NCBI GenBank assembly: GCA_003165075.1
Contig: PLSM01000108.1
Coordinates: 75,687 to 139,686 of the forward strand
Length of the DNA stretch: 64,000 nt
Direction: 5' to 3'
Source: Acidobacteriaceae bacterium
Lineage (GTDB): Bacteria > Acidobacteriota > Terriglobia > Terriglobales > Acidobacteriaceae
The translations under genes were made by a program, and so were the position numbers. Each line of letters starts with the position of its first letter. The stretch's first letter is position 1. Positions 37,518 through 46,205 of this stretch are shown here, piece by piece. The notes under the pieces are model-generated. The model ran no database searches. It was not told the origin of the DNA and saw nothing but the letters and a program-made list of their open reading frames with translations.

Positions 37518-37621
37518 CGTTCCGTCGCAGACTGGCGCATGCCGGGCGAAATTGCCGGCCGGTTAGTGGAAGGCCATAGGAGCGCTCTGTTGTGGCTCCG
37601 GAAATCCCTTCCGATTGTAGC
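37518..37621. other. Gap where nuoI is expected
   Basis: This 104-base spacer within the otherwise tightly coupled nuo operon holds no ferredoxin-like CxxCxxCxxxCP motif in any frame and no obvious promoter. Confidence 0.6.
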
Positions 37622-38671
37622 TCAGCGATAGGCAAGCCATAGGCTTGTCGCAACAATGTTGAGGATGGCCAGCGGCATCAGGTAGCGCCATCCGAAGTTC
37701 ATCAATTGGTCATAGCGGAAGCGGGGCAGCGTTCCCCGCACCCAGACATACAAGAAGAGAAAGGTGAAGACCTTGAAAACGAACCAGCAAATGGGCAGCA
37801 GGGCGCGCACAAGGAAAAAGTCAGGCAGGTGAATGAGGTCGCCAAAAGGACTGGTCCAGCCGCCGAGAAAGAGAAGCGTGGCCACGCAGCCCACGGTAAT
37901 CATGTTGCCGTATTCGGCCATAAAGAACATGGCAAATTTCATCGAACTGTATTCGGTGTGATAGCCCGCGGTGAGTTCGCTTTCAGCCTCGGGCAAATCA
38001 AACGGCGAGCGGTTAGTCTCAGCGTACGCGGCCATCAGATAGATGAAGAAGGCCACAAACTGCAGGCCGCCAAAAAGATTCCAGCTCAGGATTCCCCTGT
38101 GGGCCTGGCTCTCGACAATGACACGCAGATTGAGCGAGCCGGCGCGCATCACCACGCCGACCAGCGAGAGCCCAAGGGCAAGTTCATAACTGATCAACTG
38201 GGCTGAAGAGCGCAGGGAGCCGAGCAGAGAATACTTGTTGTTTGAGGACCAGCCTGCGAGCGCGATGCCGTAGACGCCAATGGACGTGATGCCGAGAATG
38301 ACCAGCAGTCCGACGTTCACATCCGCAATCTGAAAGAAATGGAATCCGCCCGAACCGGTAACGCCGGGGTCTCCGAAGGGCACTACTGAGATGGAGATGA
38401 GCGCACAGCTCAACGCGATGATGGGGGCAAGAATATAGAGCGGCCGGTAGACACCAGTGGGGATGATGTCTTCCTTGAGAAATGACTTGGCGCCATCCAC
38501 CAGCGGCTGAAGGATGCCGAACCAGCCCACGCGGCTGGGACCCCAGCGGTTCTGGATGCGGCCCACCAGCTTTCGCTCAAGTAGCACGGTGTAGGCGACG
38601 CCTAGCAGAAACACGACGATCACCACCACCACCTTGAGCAAGCTCCACAGGAAAAATTCCAAAATCGTCAC
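37622..38671 (-). CDS. nuoH: NADH-quinone oxidoreductase subunit H
   Basis: Quinone-site membrane subunit, 349 residues with eight helices. ERKLVGRIQNRWGPSRVGWFGILQPLVDGAK and ETNRSPFDLPEAESELTAGYHTEYSSMKFA, both of which line the quinone tunnel, are intact. It begins 32 bases downstream of nuoG. Confidence 0.97.
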   Translation of the reverse strand: MTILEFFLWSLLKVVVVIVVFLLGVAYTVLLERKLVGRIQNRWGPSRVGWFGILQPLVDGAKSFLKEDIIPTGVYRPLYILAPIIALSCALISISVVPFGDPGVTGSGGFHFFQIADVNVGLLVILGITSIGVYGIALAGWSSNNKYSLLGSLRSSAQLISYELALGLSLVGVVMRAGSLNLRVIVESQAHRGILSWNLFGGLQFVAFFIYLMAAYAETNRSPFDLPEAESELTAGYHTEYSSMKFAMFFMAEYGNMITVGCVATLLFLGGWTSPFGDLIHLPDFFLVRALLPICWFVFKVFTFLFLYVWVRGTLPRFRYDQLMNFGWRYLMPLAILNIVATSLWLAYR

Positions 38672-38702
38672 AAGTCTTCAGCCTCTCTTGCCCAACTCCC
38701 GA

Positions 38703-41027
38703 TCAGTCCGCGGCGGTCTCCGCCAGCGCGGGCGACTGATGCTGTTGCAATTCTTTCAACGCAGGGCTGTAACGGCCCAGCGTCCCGGAGGTAAAAAGTC
38801 CATCGTGCGCGGGGACCACCAGGTTTGGCGCAGTGAGCGCTGATACAGGCACAAAGCCCATGGTTGCACCTGGTTCAGTGGGTACGTCGCTGCCGCCAAA
38901 GAGATTGAGCCGATCCAGTTTGTAGGCGGGAACCAGGCGCTCGATCTCATCCAGAACGGCCAGCGGATCAAAAGGACTCGTCTTCATCTCCAGTCCATTG
39001 GCCGCTAACCAGACTGCGTGGCGATCGGCTTCACCGGCTTGCGCGCCGCGCGACTGGCCAAGATCGGCGGTCACGCCTAGCTTGCCGAAGGGCACCAGCG
39101 CCTTCACATCCACGCCCATGCTCCCGGCGAGGCGAACCAGAATCTCAAAGTCCGGCTTGACGCCGGCGCGGTCAGCCGCCTTCCGGGCCAGTTGCACATC
39201 GCCAAAGGTGTTGGTGATGGTGCCGGACTTCTCGTAGAGACTGGCGGCGGGAAACACTACATCCGCCAGAGCCGCGGTTTCATTGAGGAAGATGTCCTGC
39301 ACGATGACAAACGTATTCTTCAATGCCTCCCCAGCCACGCCTAATCTGGCGATTGGATTTGCGCCGACGATGAGCAAGGCGCCGAGTTCGCCCTTGGCCG
39401 CCGCGGCAAACATCTCCGGCTCCGTCTTTCCGGGGTTCGAGGGCAGGCCAGGATACTCCGCCGCAAAAGCGCCAGGCGAATTGACCTGGACATAGCCGGG
39501 CAGCAGGTCAGGCAGTAGGCCCATGTCTGCCGCTCCACGTGAATTGGCGCGGTCACCGAGGCAGGCAAAGCGCACATCGCCACGGCCAAGGCCCCATCCC
39601 ACGAGCGCCTCAATCTGAGCGCCGCGAATCTCCTCTCCCATGATCACCAGCAGCGACTCCTCGGCACGCACCGCCTTGGCAAAGTCGGTATCGCCGTCAA
39701 GCAGCACGGGCAGATTCCGGTAGCCATCCGCGGGCAGTTCCAGCGTGGCCCTGGCCTGGCGCGTGAGCTTGATCTTCGCGGTGTTGGCGATGTAGAGGCG
39801 CGCTTTGTTGAGACGCACATTGGTGCGCAGGGTCCAGGCCAGCAGCGGATGCTCCACGGTTGGATCACCGCCAATGAGCAGAATTGCCGGGGCAATGGCC
39901 ACGTCGCGCAGGCTGGCCGCTTTGCTTTGGCGGCCGGCGAGCGCGCTCGCAAAGGCAGCGTAGTCCGCGGTGCGCTGGTGATCGATGTTGTTGGTGCGGA
40001 GCACGGTGCGGGCAAACTTCTGCAGCAGATAATTTTCTTCGTTGGTGGTGTTGCTGGAACCGATGACGGCGATAGATTCGCCACCCCTGCTCTCGCGAAT
40101 CTCACTTAGTTTGCTCGCCGCATAGCGCAGCGCATGCTCCCATGTGGCCGGTTCCAGAACGCCCTGGGCATTGCGGACAAGGGGCTTGTTCAAGCGCTCG
40201 GGACTTTCAACAAAGTCAAAGCCGAAACGGCCCTTGGCGCAGAGAAAGTCGCCGTTGATGCCACTCTTGTCACGGTTGTCGGCGCGGACAATTTCAGAGC
40301 CGTCGTTGGACTGTCGCACGCCCAGCGTGACCTTGCATCCGTCGGCGCAATGCGTGCAGACGGTGGAGACATGGTTCATTTCCCAGGGCCGGGTTTTGTA
40401 GCGATAACTGCCGCTGGTGAGCGCGCCCACGGGGCACACGTCAATGCACATGCCGCACTGCTCGCAATCGAGCTGGTCGCCGCCATTGGGCACGATGACC
40501 GAACTGACGGCGCGGTTCTGCACGCCCAGCGCCCACACGTCCATGCCTTCGCCGCACATGCGGATGCAGCGATAGCAGAGGATGCAGCGCGGACGGTCAT
40601 AGAAGACGGCGGGCGACCACTGCTGCTCCTCGCGGTGCTGCTTGGCCTCAGCGTAGAGGCTCACACCCGCGCCGTACTTGAACGTCATGTCCTGCAATTC
40701 GCACTCGCCGCCGGCGTCACACACCGGGCAGTCGAGGGGATGATTGCCGAGAAGCAGCTCGATGGTGGCCTTGCGCGCCTGCGCGATTTCAGCGGACTCA
40801 GTGATGAAGACCTGGCCCTCGGCTACGGTGGTGGTACAGGCGGTCTGGAGCTTAGGCACTTTCTCTTGGCGCACGACGCACATGCGGCAGGCTGCCTGCA
40901 GACTGAGGCCCGGGTAGTAGCAGAAAGCCGGAATCTCGATGCCCGCCTTGCGGCAAGCCTCGATCAGCAGCGTCCCCGCGGGAGCCGTCAGCTTCTTTCC
41001 ATCGACTGTGAAGGTTACGTCAGCCAT
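38703..41027 (-). CDS. nuoG: NADH-quinone oxidoreductase subunit G
   Basis: Large peripheral electron-transfer subunit, 774 residues. Order: an N-terminal 2Fe-2S domain (CRMCVV…C), the His/Cys-ligated N5 site (GNHPLDCPVCDAGGECELQD), two 4Fe-4S motifs (CILCYRCIRMC and CEQCGMCIDVCPVGAL), then a molybdopterin-oxidoreductase-like domain starting CTHCADGCKV. The additional cluster Cys set CTHC…C near residue 220 fits the N7-type variant seen in many bacteria. Confidence 0.95.
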   Translation of the reverse strand: MADVTFTVDGKKLTAPAGTLLIEACRKAGIEIPAFCYYPGLSLQAACRMCVVRQEKVPKLQTACTTTVAEGQVFITESAEIAQARKATIELLLGNHPLDCPVCDAGGECELQDMTFKYGAGVSLYAEAKQHREEQQWSPAVFYDRPRCILCYRCIRMCGEGMDVWALGVQNRAVSSVIVPNGGDQLDCEQCGMCIDVCPVGALTSGSYRYKTRPWEMNHVSTVCTHCADGCKVTLGVRQSNDGSEIVRADNRDKSGINGDFLCAKGRFGFDFVESPERLNKPLVRNAQGVLEPATWEHALRYAASKLSEIRESRGGESIAVIGSSNTTNEENYLLQKFARTVLRTNNIDHQRTADYAAFASALAGRQSKAASLRDVAIAPAILLIGGDPTVEHPLLAWTLRTNVRLNKARLYIANTAKIKLTRQARATLELPADGYRNLPVLLDGDTDFAKAVRAEESLLVIMGEEIRGAQIEALVGWGLGRGDVRFACLGDRANSRGAADMGLLPDLLPGYVQVNSPGAFAAEYPGLPSNPGKTEPEMFAAAAKGELGALLIVGANPIARLGVAGEALKNTFVIVQDIFLNETAALADVVFPAASLYEKSGTITNTFGDVQLARKAADRAGVKPDFEILVRLAGSMGVDVKALVPFGKLGVTADLGQSRGAQAGEADRHAVWLAANGLEMKTSPFDPLAVLDEIERLVPAYKLDRLNLFGGSDVPTEPGATMGFVPVSALTAPNLVVPAHDGLFTSGTLGRYSPALKELQQHQSPALAETAAD

Positions 41028-41043
41028 TCGTCTCCAGCGCCCC

Positions 41044-42354
41044 TTAGACCACTGCCAACTCTACGTGCTTGGCAAACGGGCAGGGTTTGCCGTCCAGATG
41101 ATCTTCGAATTCCTTGCGGAACTTGTTCACAAAGCCCAGCGTGGGCATGGCCGCCGCGTCGCCCAACGGACAGAAGGTGCGGCCCAACATGTTTTCAGCC
41201 AGGTACTTGATGTTGTCGATATCCTTGGCGACACCGAATCCGGCGTGGAAGCGGGTGAGCGACTTCTTGAGCCAGTCTGTGCCTTCGCGGCATGGAATGC
41301 ACCAGCCGCAGCTTTCGTGCTGATAAAAGCTGATGGTGCGGAGAGCGAATTCGACGATGCAGGTCTGGTCGTCGAGCACCACCACGCCGGCCGAGCCAAG
41401 CATGGAGCCCGCCTTGCCTACCTGGTCGAAATCCATACCGAGGGTTTCGATCTCTTCAGGCAAGAGTACGGGAGTCGAGGAGCCGCCGGGAACAACAGCC
41501 TTCAACTTGCGTCCGCTGCGCACGCCGCCCGCGACTTCGTAGATCATCTTTTTAAGGTTGTAGCCCATGGGCAGTTCATACACGCCGGGGCGCTCCACGT
41601 GGCCGCTAATGGAGAAAAGACGCGTTCCGCCATTCTTGGGCGAACCCACAGCCGCAAATGCCGCACCGCCCATCTCGATCACATACGGCACGGTGGCGAT
41701 GGTCTCTGCGTTGTTGATGACGGTAGGGCCACCATAGAGCCCAACGACGGCAGGGAAGGGCGGCTTGATGCGCGGCACGCCGCGCTTGCCTTCGAGCGAC
41801 TCCATCAGCGCCGACTCTTCACCGACTTCGTAGGCGCCCGCACCGGTCTGGGTGATGATTTGAAACTCAGTATCGGAGCCGAAAATGTTCTTGCCCAGGA
41901 AGCCCTTAGCGTAGGCGTCGGCAACGGCCTTCTCCATAATTTCGAGCAGATAACGGTACTCGCCGCGCAGGTAGATGAAGCCCACTTTGGCGCCTATGGC
42001 AAGCCCCGCAATGATGGCGCCCTCGATGACCGCGTGGGGATCGTGAAGAAAGATCAGGTGATCCTTGCAGGTGCCGGGTTCGCTCTCGTCCCCATTGACG
42101 AGAACGTACTTGGGTTTGGCGCTCTGTTTAGGGACGAAGGACCATTTCATGCCGGTGGGGAATCCTGCGCCGCCGCGTCCGCGCAGGCTGCTGGCCTTCA
42201 ATTCGTTGATGATCCAGTCCGGACCTTGCGCCAGGCACTTGCGGGCGGATTCGTATCCGCCCAATTCGATATAGCGGTCGATTTTCTCCGCGCCCAGTCC
42301 GAAGCGCCGGGAGACAATCTTGACTTCATCGGGGTGAGAGACCAGCCTAGGCAT
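41044..42354 (-). CDS. nuoF: NADH-quinone oxidoreductase subunit F
   Basis: NADH- and FMN-binding subunit, 436 residues. GRGGAGFPTGMKWSF (NADH), NGDESEPGTCKD and GAYEVGEESALMESLEG (FMN), and the N3 4Fe-4S ligands in ESCGWCIPCREG plus the later FCPLGD cysteine are present. Its start overlaps nuoE by eight bases. Confidence 0.97.
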   Translation of the reverse strand: MPRLVSHPDEVKIVSRRFGLGAEKIDRYIELGGYESARKCLAQGPDWIINELKASSLRGRGGAGFPTGMKWSFVPKQSAKPKYVLVNGDESEPGTCKDHLIFLHDPHAVIEGAIIAGLAIGAKVGFIYLRGEYRYLLEIMEKAVADAYAKGFLGKNIFGSDTEFQIITQTGAGAYEVGEESALMESLEGKRGVPRIKPPFPAVVGLYGGPTVINNAETIATVPYVIEMGGAAFAAVGSPKNGGTRLFSISGHVERPGVYELPMGYNLKKMIYEVAGGVRSGRKLKAVVPGGSSTPVLLPEEIETLGMDFDQVGKAGSMLGSAGVVVLDDQTCIVEFALRTISFYQHESCGWCIPCREGTDWLKKSLTRFHAGFGVAKDIDNIKYLAENMLGRTFCPLGDAAAMPTLGFVNKFRKEFEDHLDGKPCPFAKHVELAVV

Positions 42355-42883
42355 GGGAAGACCTCTCTTCCGCGGCGGCCTTCGCGCGATAGTCGGCGAG
42401 AATGCCCGGCACTTGATCGGGATTCAACTCATCGAGAAACTCGTAGTTCACCTGGATGGCCGGAGCCCAGCAACACGCGCCAATGCACTCGACCTCTTCC
42501 AGTGAGAAGACGCCGTCCGGGGTGACGCCCTTGTGGCCGATGCCGAGTTCTTCCTGAAAGCGCTCGTACAGCTCATAGCCGCCGCGCAGCATGCAACTGA
42601 TGTTGGTGCAGACCTGCACGTTGTATTTGCCTGCCGGCTTGAATCGCAGCATCGAGTAATAGGTAGCCACGTTGCGTACTTCGAGTTCAGTGATGCCGAT
42701 GCGCCAAGCCACTTCGGCGACCACAGCGTCAGAGAGATAGCCGACTTCATCCTGCGCGTAGAGCAGCATGGGAACGAGCGCCGAACGGCGGAGCGGATAC
42801 TTCTCGACCAAGGCGTCAAGGCGTGCCGCCAGTTGCGGTGAAAACAGGGTCATGGTTTCGGTGCTCGTGTTGTTGGGGCTCAT
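42347..42883 (-). CDS. nuoE: NADH-quinone oxidoreductase subunit E
   Basis: 2Fe-2S (N1a) thioredoxin-like subunit, 178 residues, with ligands in CTNISCMLRGG and CIGACCWAPAIQV. The chosen ATG (MSPNNTSTETMTLF) overlaps the stop of the small upstream gene by four bases (ATGA); the open frame further upstream is that gene's shadow. Confidence 0.95.
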   Translation of the reverse strand: MSPNNTSTETMTLFSPQLAARLDALVEKYPLRRSALVPMLLYAQDEVGYLSDAVVAEVAWRIGITELEVRNVATYYSMLRFKPAGKYNVQVCTNISCMLRGGYELYERFQEELGIGHKGVTPDGVFSLEEVECIGACCWAPAIQVNYEFLDELNPDQVPGILADYRAKAAAEERSSHA

Positions 42884-43191
42884 TGCATCAACTCCCGCGC
42901 CCACGCTTCGGCGGCCATATCCATTTCTTCCTCGCCTGCTCCCGAGCGCAAAAGCCCGGCCTCGGTCAACTCCAGCATCCCACTCCGTCCATCTTCGCGC
43001 CGCCACTTTACTTCGGCGCCGCTGCGTTCCAAGTCCAGCCACCTGTCGCCGTGGCGCACCGTGATCCTATCCTCGCCCAACTCCACCGTAGCCTGCCGGT
43101 TGCCGTTCAATCCGTGCGCCGCGGTATAACTGCGGAGCAGGGAAGCGAGCGAGACCCAAAGCTCCACATACAACTGCGCCGCCGTTGGCAC
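42880..43191 (-). CDS. Hypothetical protein encoded between nuoD and nuoE
   Basis: A 103-residue soluble protein with no recognised family. An N-terminal helical part (AAQLYVELWVSLASLLRSYTAAHGL) precedes a predicted beta-rich part (ATVELGEDRITVRHGDRWLDLE…AEVKWRREDG) and an acidic C-terminus. The GTG start overlaps the nuoD stop by one base (TAGTG) and its stop overlaps nuoE (ATGA), so it is translated as part of the operon. It may be an accessory or assembly factor. It carries no Cys, so it cannot hold a cluster. Confidence 0.75.
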   Translation of the reverse strand: MPTAAQLYVELWVSLASLLRSYTAAHGLNGNRQATVELGEDRITVRHGDRWLDLERSGAEVKWRREDGRSGMLELTEAGLLRSGAGEEEMDMAAEAWARELMQ

Positions 43192-44411
43192 TAGCGGTCG
43201 ATCTCCCCAAGCACAATATCGATGGACCCGATCACGGCCACTACATCGGCCAGCATTCTTCCCTTACACATGGTCTCGAGAGCCTGCAGCGTGGCGAACG
43301 ACGGATAGCGCATGTGCACGCGGTACGGTTTGGCGGTGCCGTCAGACACCACGTAGTAGCCGGTCTGCCCGTGTCCTGCTTCAATGCCCTGATACACTTC
43401 GCCGGCTGGCACTGCAAAGCCCTCCGTCACAATCTTGAAGTGATGGATCAGCGCCTCCATCTGAGTCTTCATCTTTTCGCGGTCGGGGAGCACGATCTTG
43501 GGCGCGTCGGCTTTCACCGGGCCTTCGGGCATTCCGTCCAGCGCCTGCTGGATGATCTTTATGCTCTCGCGCATCTCGACAAGACGAATCACATACCGCG
43601 CCCAGCAATCGCCTTCAGTCGCGATAGGAACCTTGAACTGGAACTTTTCATAGCTGGAGTAGGGCATATCGCGGCGGAGGTCGAAGTCCACACCGGAGGC
43701 ACGCAGCGGAGGTCCGGTAACGCCCAGTGCAATTGCATCTGCTGCAGAGAGATAGCCCACACCCTTCAAGCGATTGATGAAGATCGGATTGCCGGTGAGA
43801 AGGTTGGAATACTCGTCAATCTTCTCCGGCAGGGTGTGAATGAATGCCTGCACGCGGGCGAAGAAGTCCAGCGGCGGTTCCATAGCCAGGCCGCCGATGC
43901 GAAAGTAGCTGGTCATCATGCGCTGGCCGGCCACCGCCTCAAAGAGGCGCAGAATGTCTTCACGTTCGCGGAAGGTGTAGAGGAAAACGGTCAGCGCGCC
44001 AATGTCCATGGCGTGGGTGCCGAGCCAGATGAGGTGCGAATTCAGGCGGCTCAACTCGGTCAGCAGAACCCGTATCCATTGGGCTCGCTCTGGAATCTCG
44101 AGGCCCAGCAGCTTCTCGACAGCGAGGCAGTAACAGAGGTTGTTTGACAACGGGTCAAGGTAGTTGACGCGGTCAGTGAGAGGCACCACCTGGTGGTAGA
44201 ACTTGGCCTCGCAGGTCTTCTCGATGCCGGTATGCAGGTACCCGATCTCGGGATAAAGGCGGACAATGATTTCGCCGTCAATCTCCAGCACGAGGCGCAG
44301 AACGCCATGCGTTGCGGGGTGCTGCGGCCCCATGTTGAGGACCATGTGCTGGTCTTTTGCGCCTTCGGCCGGTGGGGCCTGGAGGATCTGTGTGCCTGCG
44401 ACCTCAGCCAT
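43191..44411 (-). CDS. nuoD: NADH-quinone oxidoreductase subunit D
   Basis: 49-kDa-type quinone-site subunit, 406 residues. NMGPQHPATHGVLRLVLEIDGE carries the quinone-headgroup His; GYLHTGIEK, QRMMTSYFRIGG and the C-terminal IGSIDIVLGEIDR are typical. The start sits in a TAATG overlap with the nuoC stop. Its usual neighbour NuoB, with which it forms the quinone pocket, is not encoded here. Confidence 0.97.
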   Translation of the reverse strand: MAEVAGTQILQAPPAEGAKDQHMVLNMGPQHPATHGVLRLVLEIDGEIIVRLYPEIGYLHTGIEKTCEAKFYHQVVPLTDRVNYLDPLSNNLCYCLAVEKLLGLEIPERAQWIRVLLTELSRLNSHLIWLGTHAMDIGALTVFLYTFREREDILRLFEAVAGQRMMTSYFRIGGLAMEPPLDFFARVQAFIHTLPEKIDEYSNLLTGNPIFINRLKGVGYLSAADAIALGVTGPPLRASGVDFDLRRDMPYSSYEKFQFKVPIATEGDCWARYVIRLVEMRESIKIIQQALDGMPEGPVKADAPKIVLPDREKMKTQMEALIHHFKIVTEGFAVPAGEVYQGIEAGHGQTGYYVVSDGTAKPYRVHMRYPSFATLQALETMCKGRMLADVVAVIGSIDIVLGEIDR

Positions 44412-44917
44412 TAGCGGTACCCCTCCACCGGATAATCCTTGCGTAACGGGTGGCCGGTCCAATCGTCCGGCATCAAGATGCGGCGCAGATCGGGATGGCC
44501 TTCGAAACGGACGCCGAACAAGTCAAACACTTCGCGTTCGTAATATCCGGCTGATTGCCAGACGGGGGTGATGGAATCGATCGCCGGGTCCGCTCCATCG
44601 AGCATCACACGCAGGCGAATACGCTCTTTAAAGGAGTGGGACAGGATGTGATAGCTCAACTGGAAGCGTGGCGTGGAAGGGAACCAGTCGACGGCCGTCA
44701 TGTCCTCAAAAAAGTTGTAGCCCGCTGCCTGCACCGTAGCTGCCGCAGCGCGAATGGCTTCAGGAACGATGGACAAAGTCAGCTCGAGGCGGTCGAAGCG
44801 CGCGTCCACCAGCGCATCTGCGTTCCAGGCCAGGATGGCTTTGACTGCCGGATGGTCCGGCATCTCTGCCAGCACGGCAGCTTTGTCGGGCAGCGTTTTC
44901 CCAAGTGCGTCGGCCAT
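44411..44917 (-). CDS. nuoC: NADH-quinone oxidoreductase subunit C
   Basis: 30-kDa-type peripheral subunit, 168 residues, with YYEREVFDLFGVRFEGHPDLRRILMPDDWTGHPLRKDYP, the family signature, near the C-terminus. The ATG (MADALGKTLPDK) lies one base after the nuoA stop, where nuoB would be expected; an open frame further upstream is inside nuoA. Confidence 0.96.
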   Translation of the reverse strand: MADALGKTLPDKAAVLAEMPDHPAVKAILAWNADALVDARFDRLELTLSIVPEAIRAAAATVQAAGYNFFEDMTAVDWFPSTPRFQLSYHILSHSFKERIRLRVMLDGADPAIDSITPVWQSAGYYEREVFDLFGVRFEGHPDLRRILMPDDWTGHPLRKDYPVEGYR

Positions 44918-44918
44918 G

Positions 44919-45320
44919 CTAGAGGTCCGCCTTGTCCTGGCTCCAATTAAGGATGCCCTTGCGCACGATATAGTAGAGCCCCACGGCCACAAAGCCGAGA
45001 TAGACCACCATCTCCCAGAATCCAAAGAGCCGGGAGCCTGTGATCTGCGGCAGTCGGCGATAGATCACAGCCCAGGGCATCATGAAGACCGCTTCCACAT
45101 CGAACAGGATGAACAACATGGCCACCATATAAAAGCGAACGCTGAAGCGTCCCCGCGCGTCGCCTACGGCAACAATGCCGCACTCATACGCAGCCAGCTT
45201 CACGGCGGAGTTGCGGTGCCTGCCGATAAACCACGAGGCGATGACCATGAAGGCCGCAATCCCAAACGCGACAACGATATGCAGGAAGAGCGGAAGATAT
45301 TGCCAGTGGTAGGGAATCAT
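44919..45320 (-). CDS. nuoA: NADH-quinone oxidoreductase subunit A
   Basis: Three-helix membrane subunit, 133 residues; KLAAYECGIVAVGDARGRFSVRFYMVAMLFILFDVEAVFMMPWAV has the conserved Cys-containing loop and acidic DVE. First gene of the operon; the ATG (MIPYHWQYLPL) was taken over a longer leader (AAAGG precedes it). Confidence 0.95.
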   Translation of the reverse strand: MIPYHWQYLPLFLHIVVAFGIAAFMVIASWFIGRHRNSAVKLAAYECGIVAVGDARGRFSVRFYMVAMLFILFDVEAVFMMPWAVIYRRLPQITGSRLFGFWEMVVYLGFVAVGLYYIVRKGILNWSQDKADL

Positions 45321-45731
45321 TGCAGCCTTTTCCCGAAAAAAGTTCGCATGAATTTTGGCTGGTCTATTGGGTTTGCAGCACGCCCGTTGCGACAAGCCGC
45401 TGGATTGAGATTAGGTACTCAGCCTCGTCCCGTCAAGGCAGCCGTTACATGCTTACACAATCACTGCCGCGCAAGCAGAATCAGAAATGAAACACATCTT
45501 CATCAACCAAATTCGGGACGCCGGCGAGGTAGTGGGGCATCCACCCCGTCGGAGTCAGATCCGTTCTGCCGAAGTCAGAGTAGAAGGAGGCGCGAAAAGA
45601 CATCAGTGAGGTAGATCACTTCGCTCCGCGTATGGGAAAGCCATAATTGATTGTCCTGATATGAAACACGGTACGTTCGTTACCTAAAGAAAGATGACGA
45701 TCAGGTCGAAGAACAGGGTGAGGATTCCTCT
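45321..45731. promoter_or_regulatory. Divergent control region upstream of the nuo operon
   Basis: About 410 bases without a gene, between nuoA and an oppositely oriented hypothetical gene; it should hold the nuo promoter. The only clear structure is the CRP-like inverted repeat at 45605-45620. No other hairpin or homology was noted. Confidence 0.5.
45605..45620. promoter_or_regulatory. CRP/FNR-like site AGTGA-N6-TCACT
   Basis: A perfect five-base inverted repeat with the six-base spacer of CRP/FNR-family sites, about 110 bases before the hypothetical gene and 285 bases before nuoA on the other strand. Confidence 0.35.
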
Positions 45732-46043
45732 ATGGCTGCCACCACAACCGACTTTCTATTTGCAGTTACCGCGCATCCTGCGCCGCCGGTTCTCGCCCTA
45801 CGCGCCAACCGCCGTCGCCGCATCAGCCCCCAGGCTGGCCGTGCCATCGAGATGCTGGGCCATGCCATTGAGTATCTTGCCGATGAGTATGTTCAAGAGG
45901 GCTGCTCGTTTACCGCCAGCGATCCGCAGCTACAAGCAGTACATATACTTATGGCTCTCAATCGCGAAATCTATTTTGAGTGCCCCGTTGTGCCGAGCTT
46001 CAAGGAGCGTTGGAACGCCATGCTTCACCCCCGCCTTGCATAA
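45732..46043 (+). CDS. Hypothetical protein
   Basis: A 103-residue protein with a basic patch RANRRRRISPQAGRA and a helical centre (AIEMLGHAIEYLADEYVQEG, then QLQAVHILMALNREIYFECP). No family recognised. The frame was preferred over an overlapping 121-residue ORF because its composition is ordinary and GAGG lies eight bases before its ATG. No membrane segment or signal. Confidence 0.6.
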   Translation: MAATTTDFLFAVTAHPAPPVLALRANRRRRISPQAGRAIEMLGHAIEYLADEYVQEGCSFTASDPQLQAVHILMALNREIYFECPVVPSFKERWNAMLHPRLA

Positions 46044-46067
46044 CGGACTTGCTGGGTGAACGAGGCC

Positions 46068-46096
46068 GCAGAGAATCTCTGCACAAGCTTTTATTT
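46068..46096 (+). terminator. Probable intrinsic terminator
   Basis: The palindrome GCAGAGAATCTCTGC (46068-46082) is followed by a T-rich stretch (CTTTTATTTTG). It is 25 bases after the stop of the hypothetical gene. Confidence 0.45.
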
Positions 46097-46205
46097 TGAA
46101 GCCGCCACTTCCTTCTGCGCGTCAGTCGGTCAATGGATTCACAAGTTTGCCGCACCAGCCCGAACCAGCCAGGAACAGCGCGGGAGCAAATGCTAATCTG
46201 GGGCC

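Noticed and set aside
37518-37621. Remnant of nuoI between nuoH and nuoJ
   Set aside because: No ferredoxin cysteine motif in any frame over the 104 bases.
45694-46059. Alternative 121-codon ORF overlapping the hypothetical gene at 45732
   Set aside because: Composition (Ser/Arg/Pro/Leu/Cys) looks like an off-frame product; the overlapping frame has a better ribosome site and helical character.
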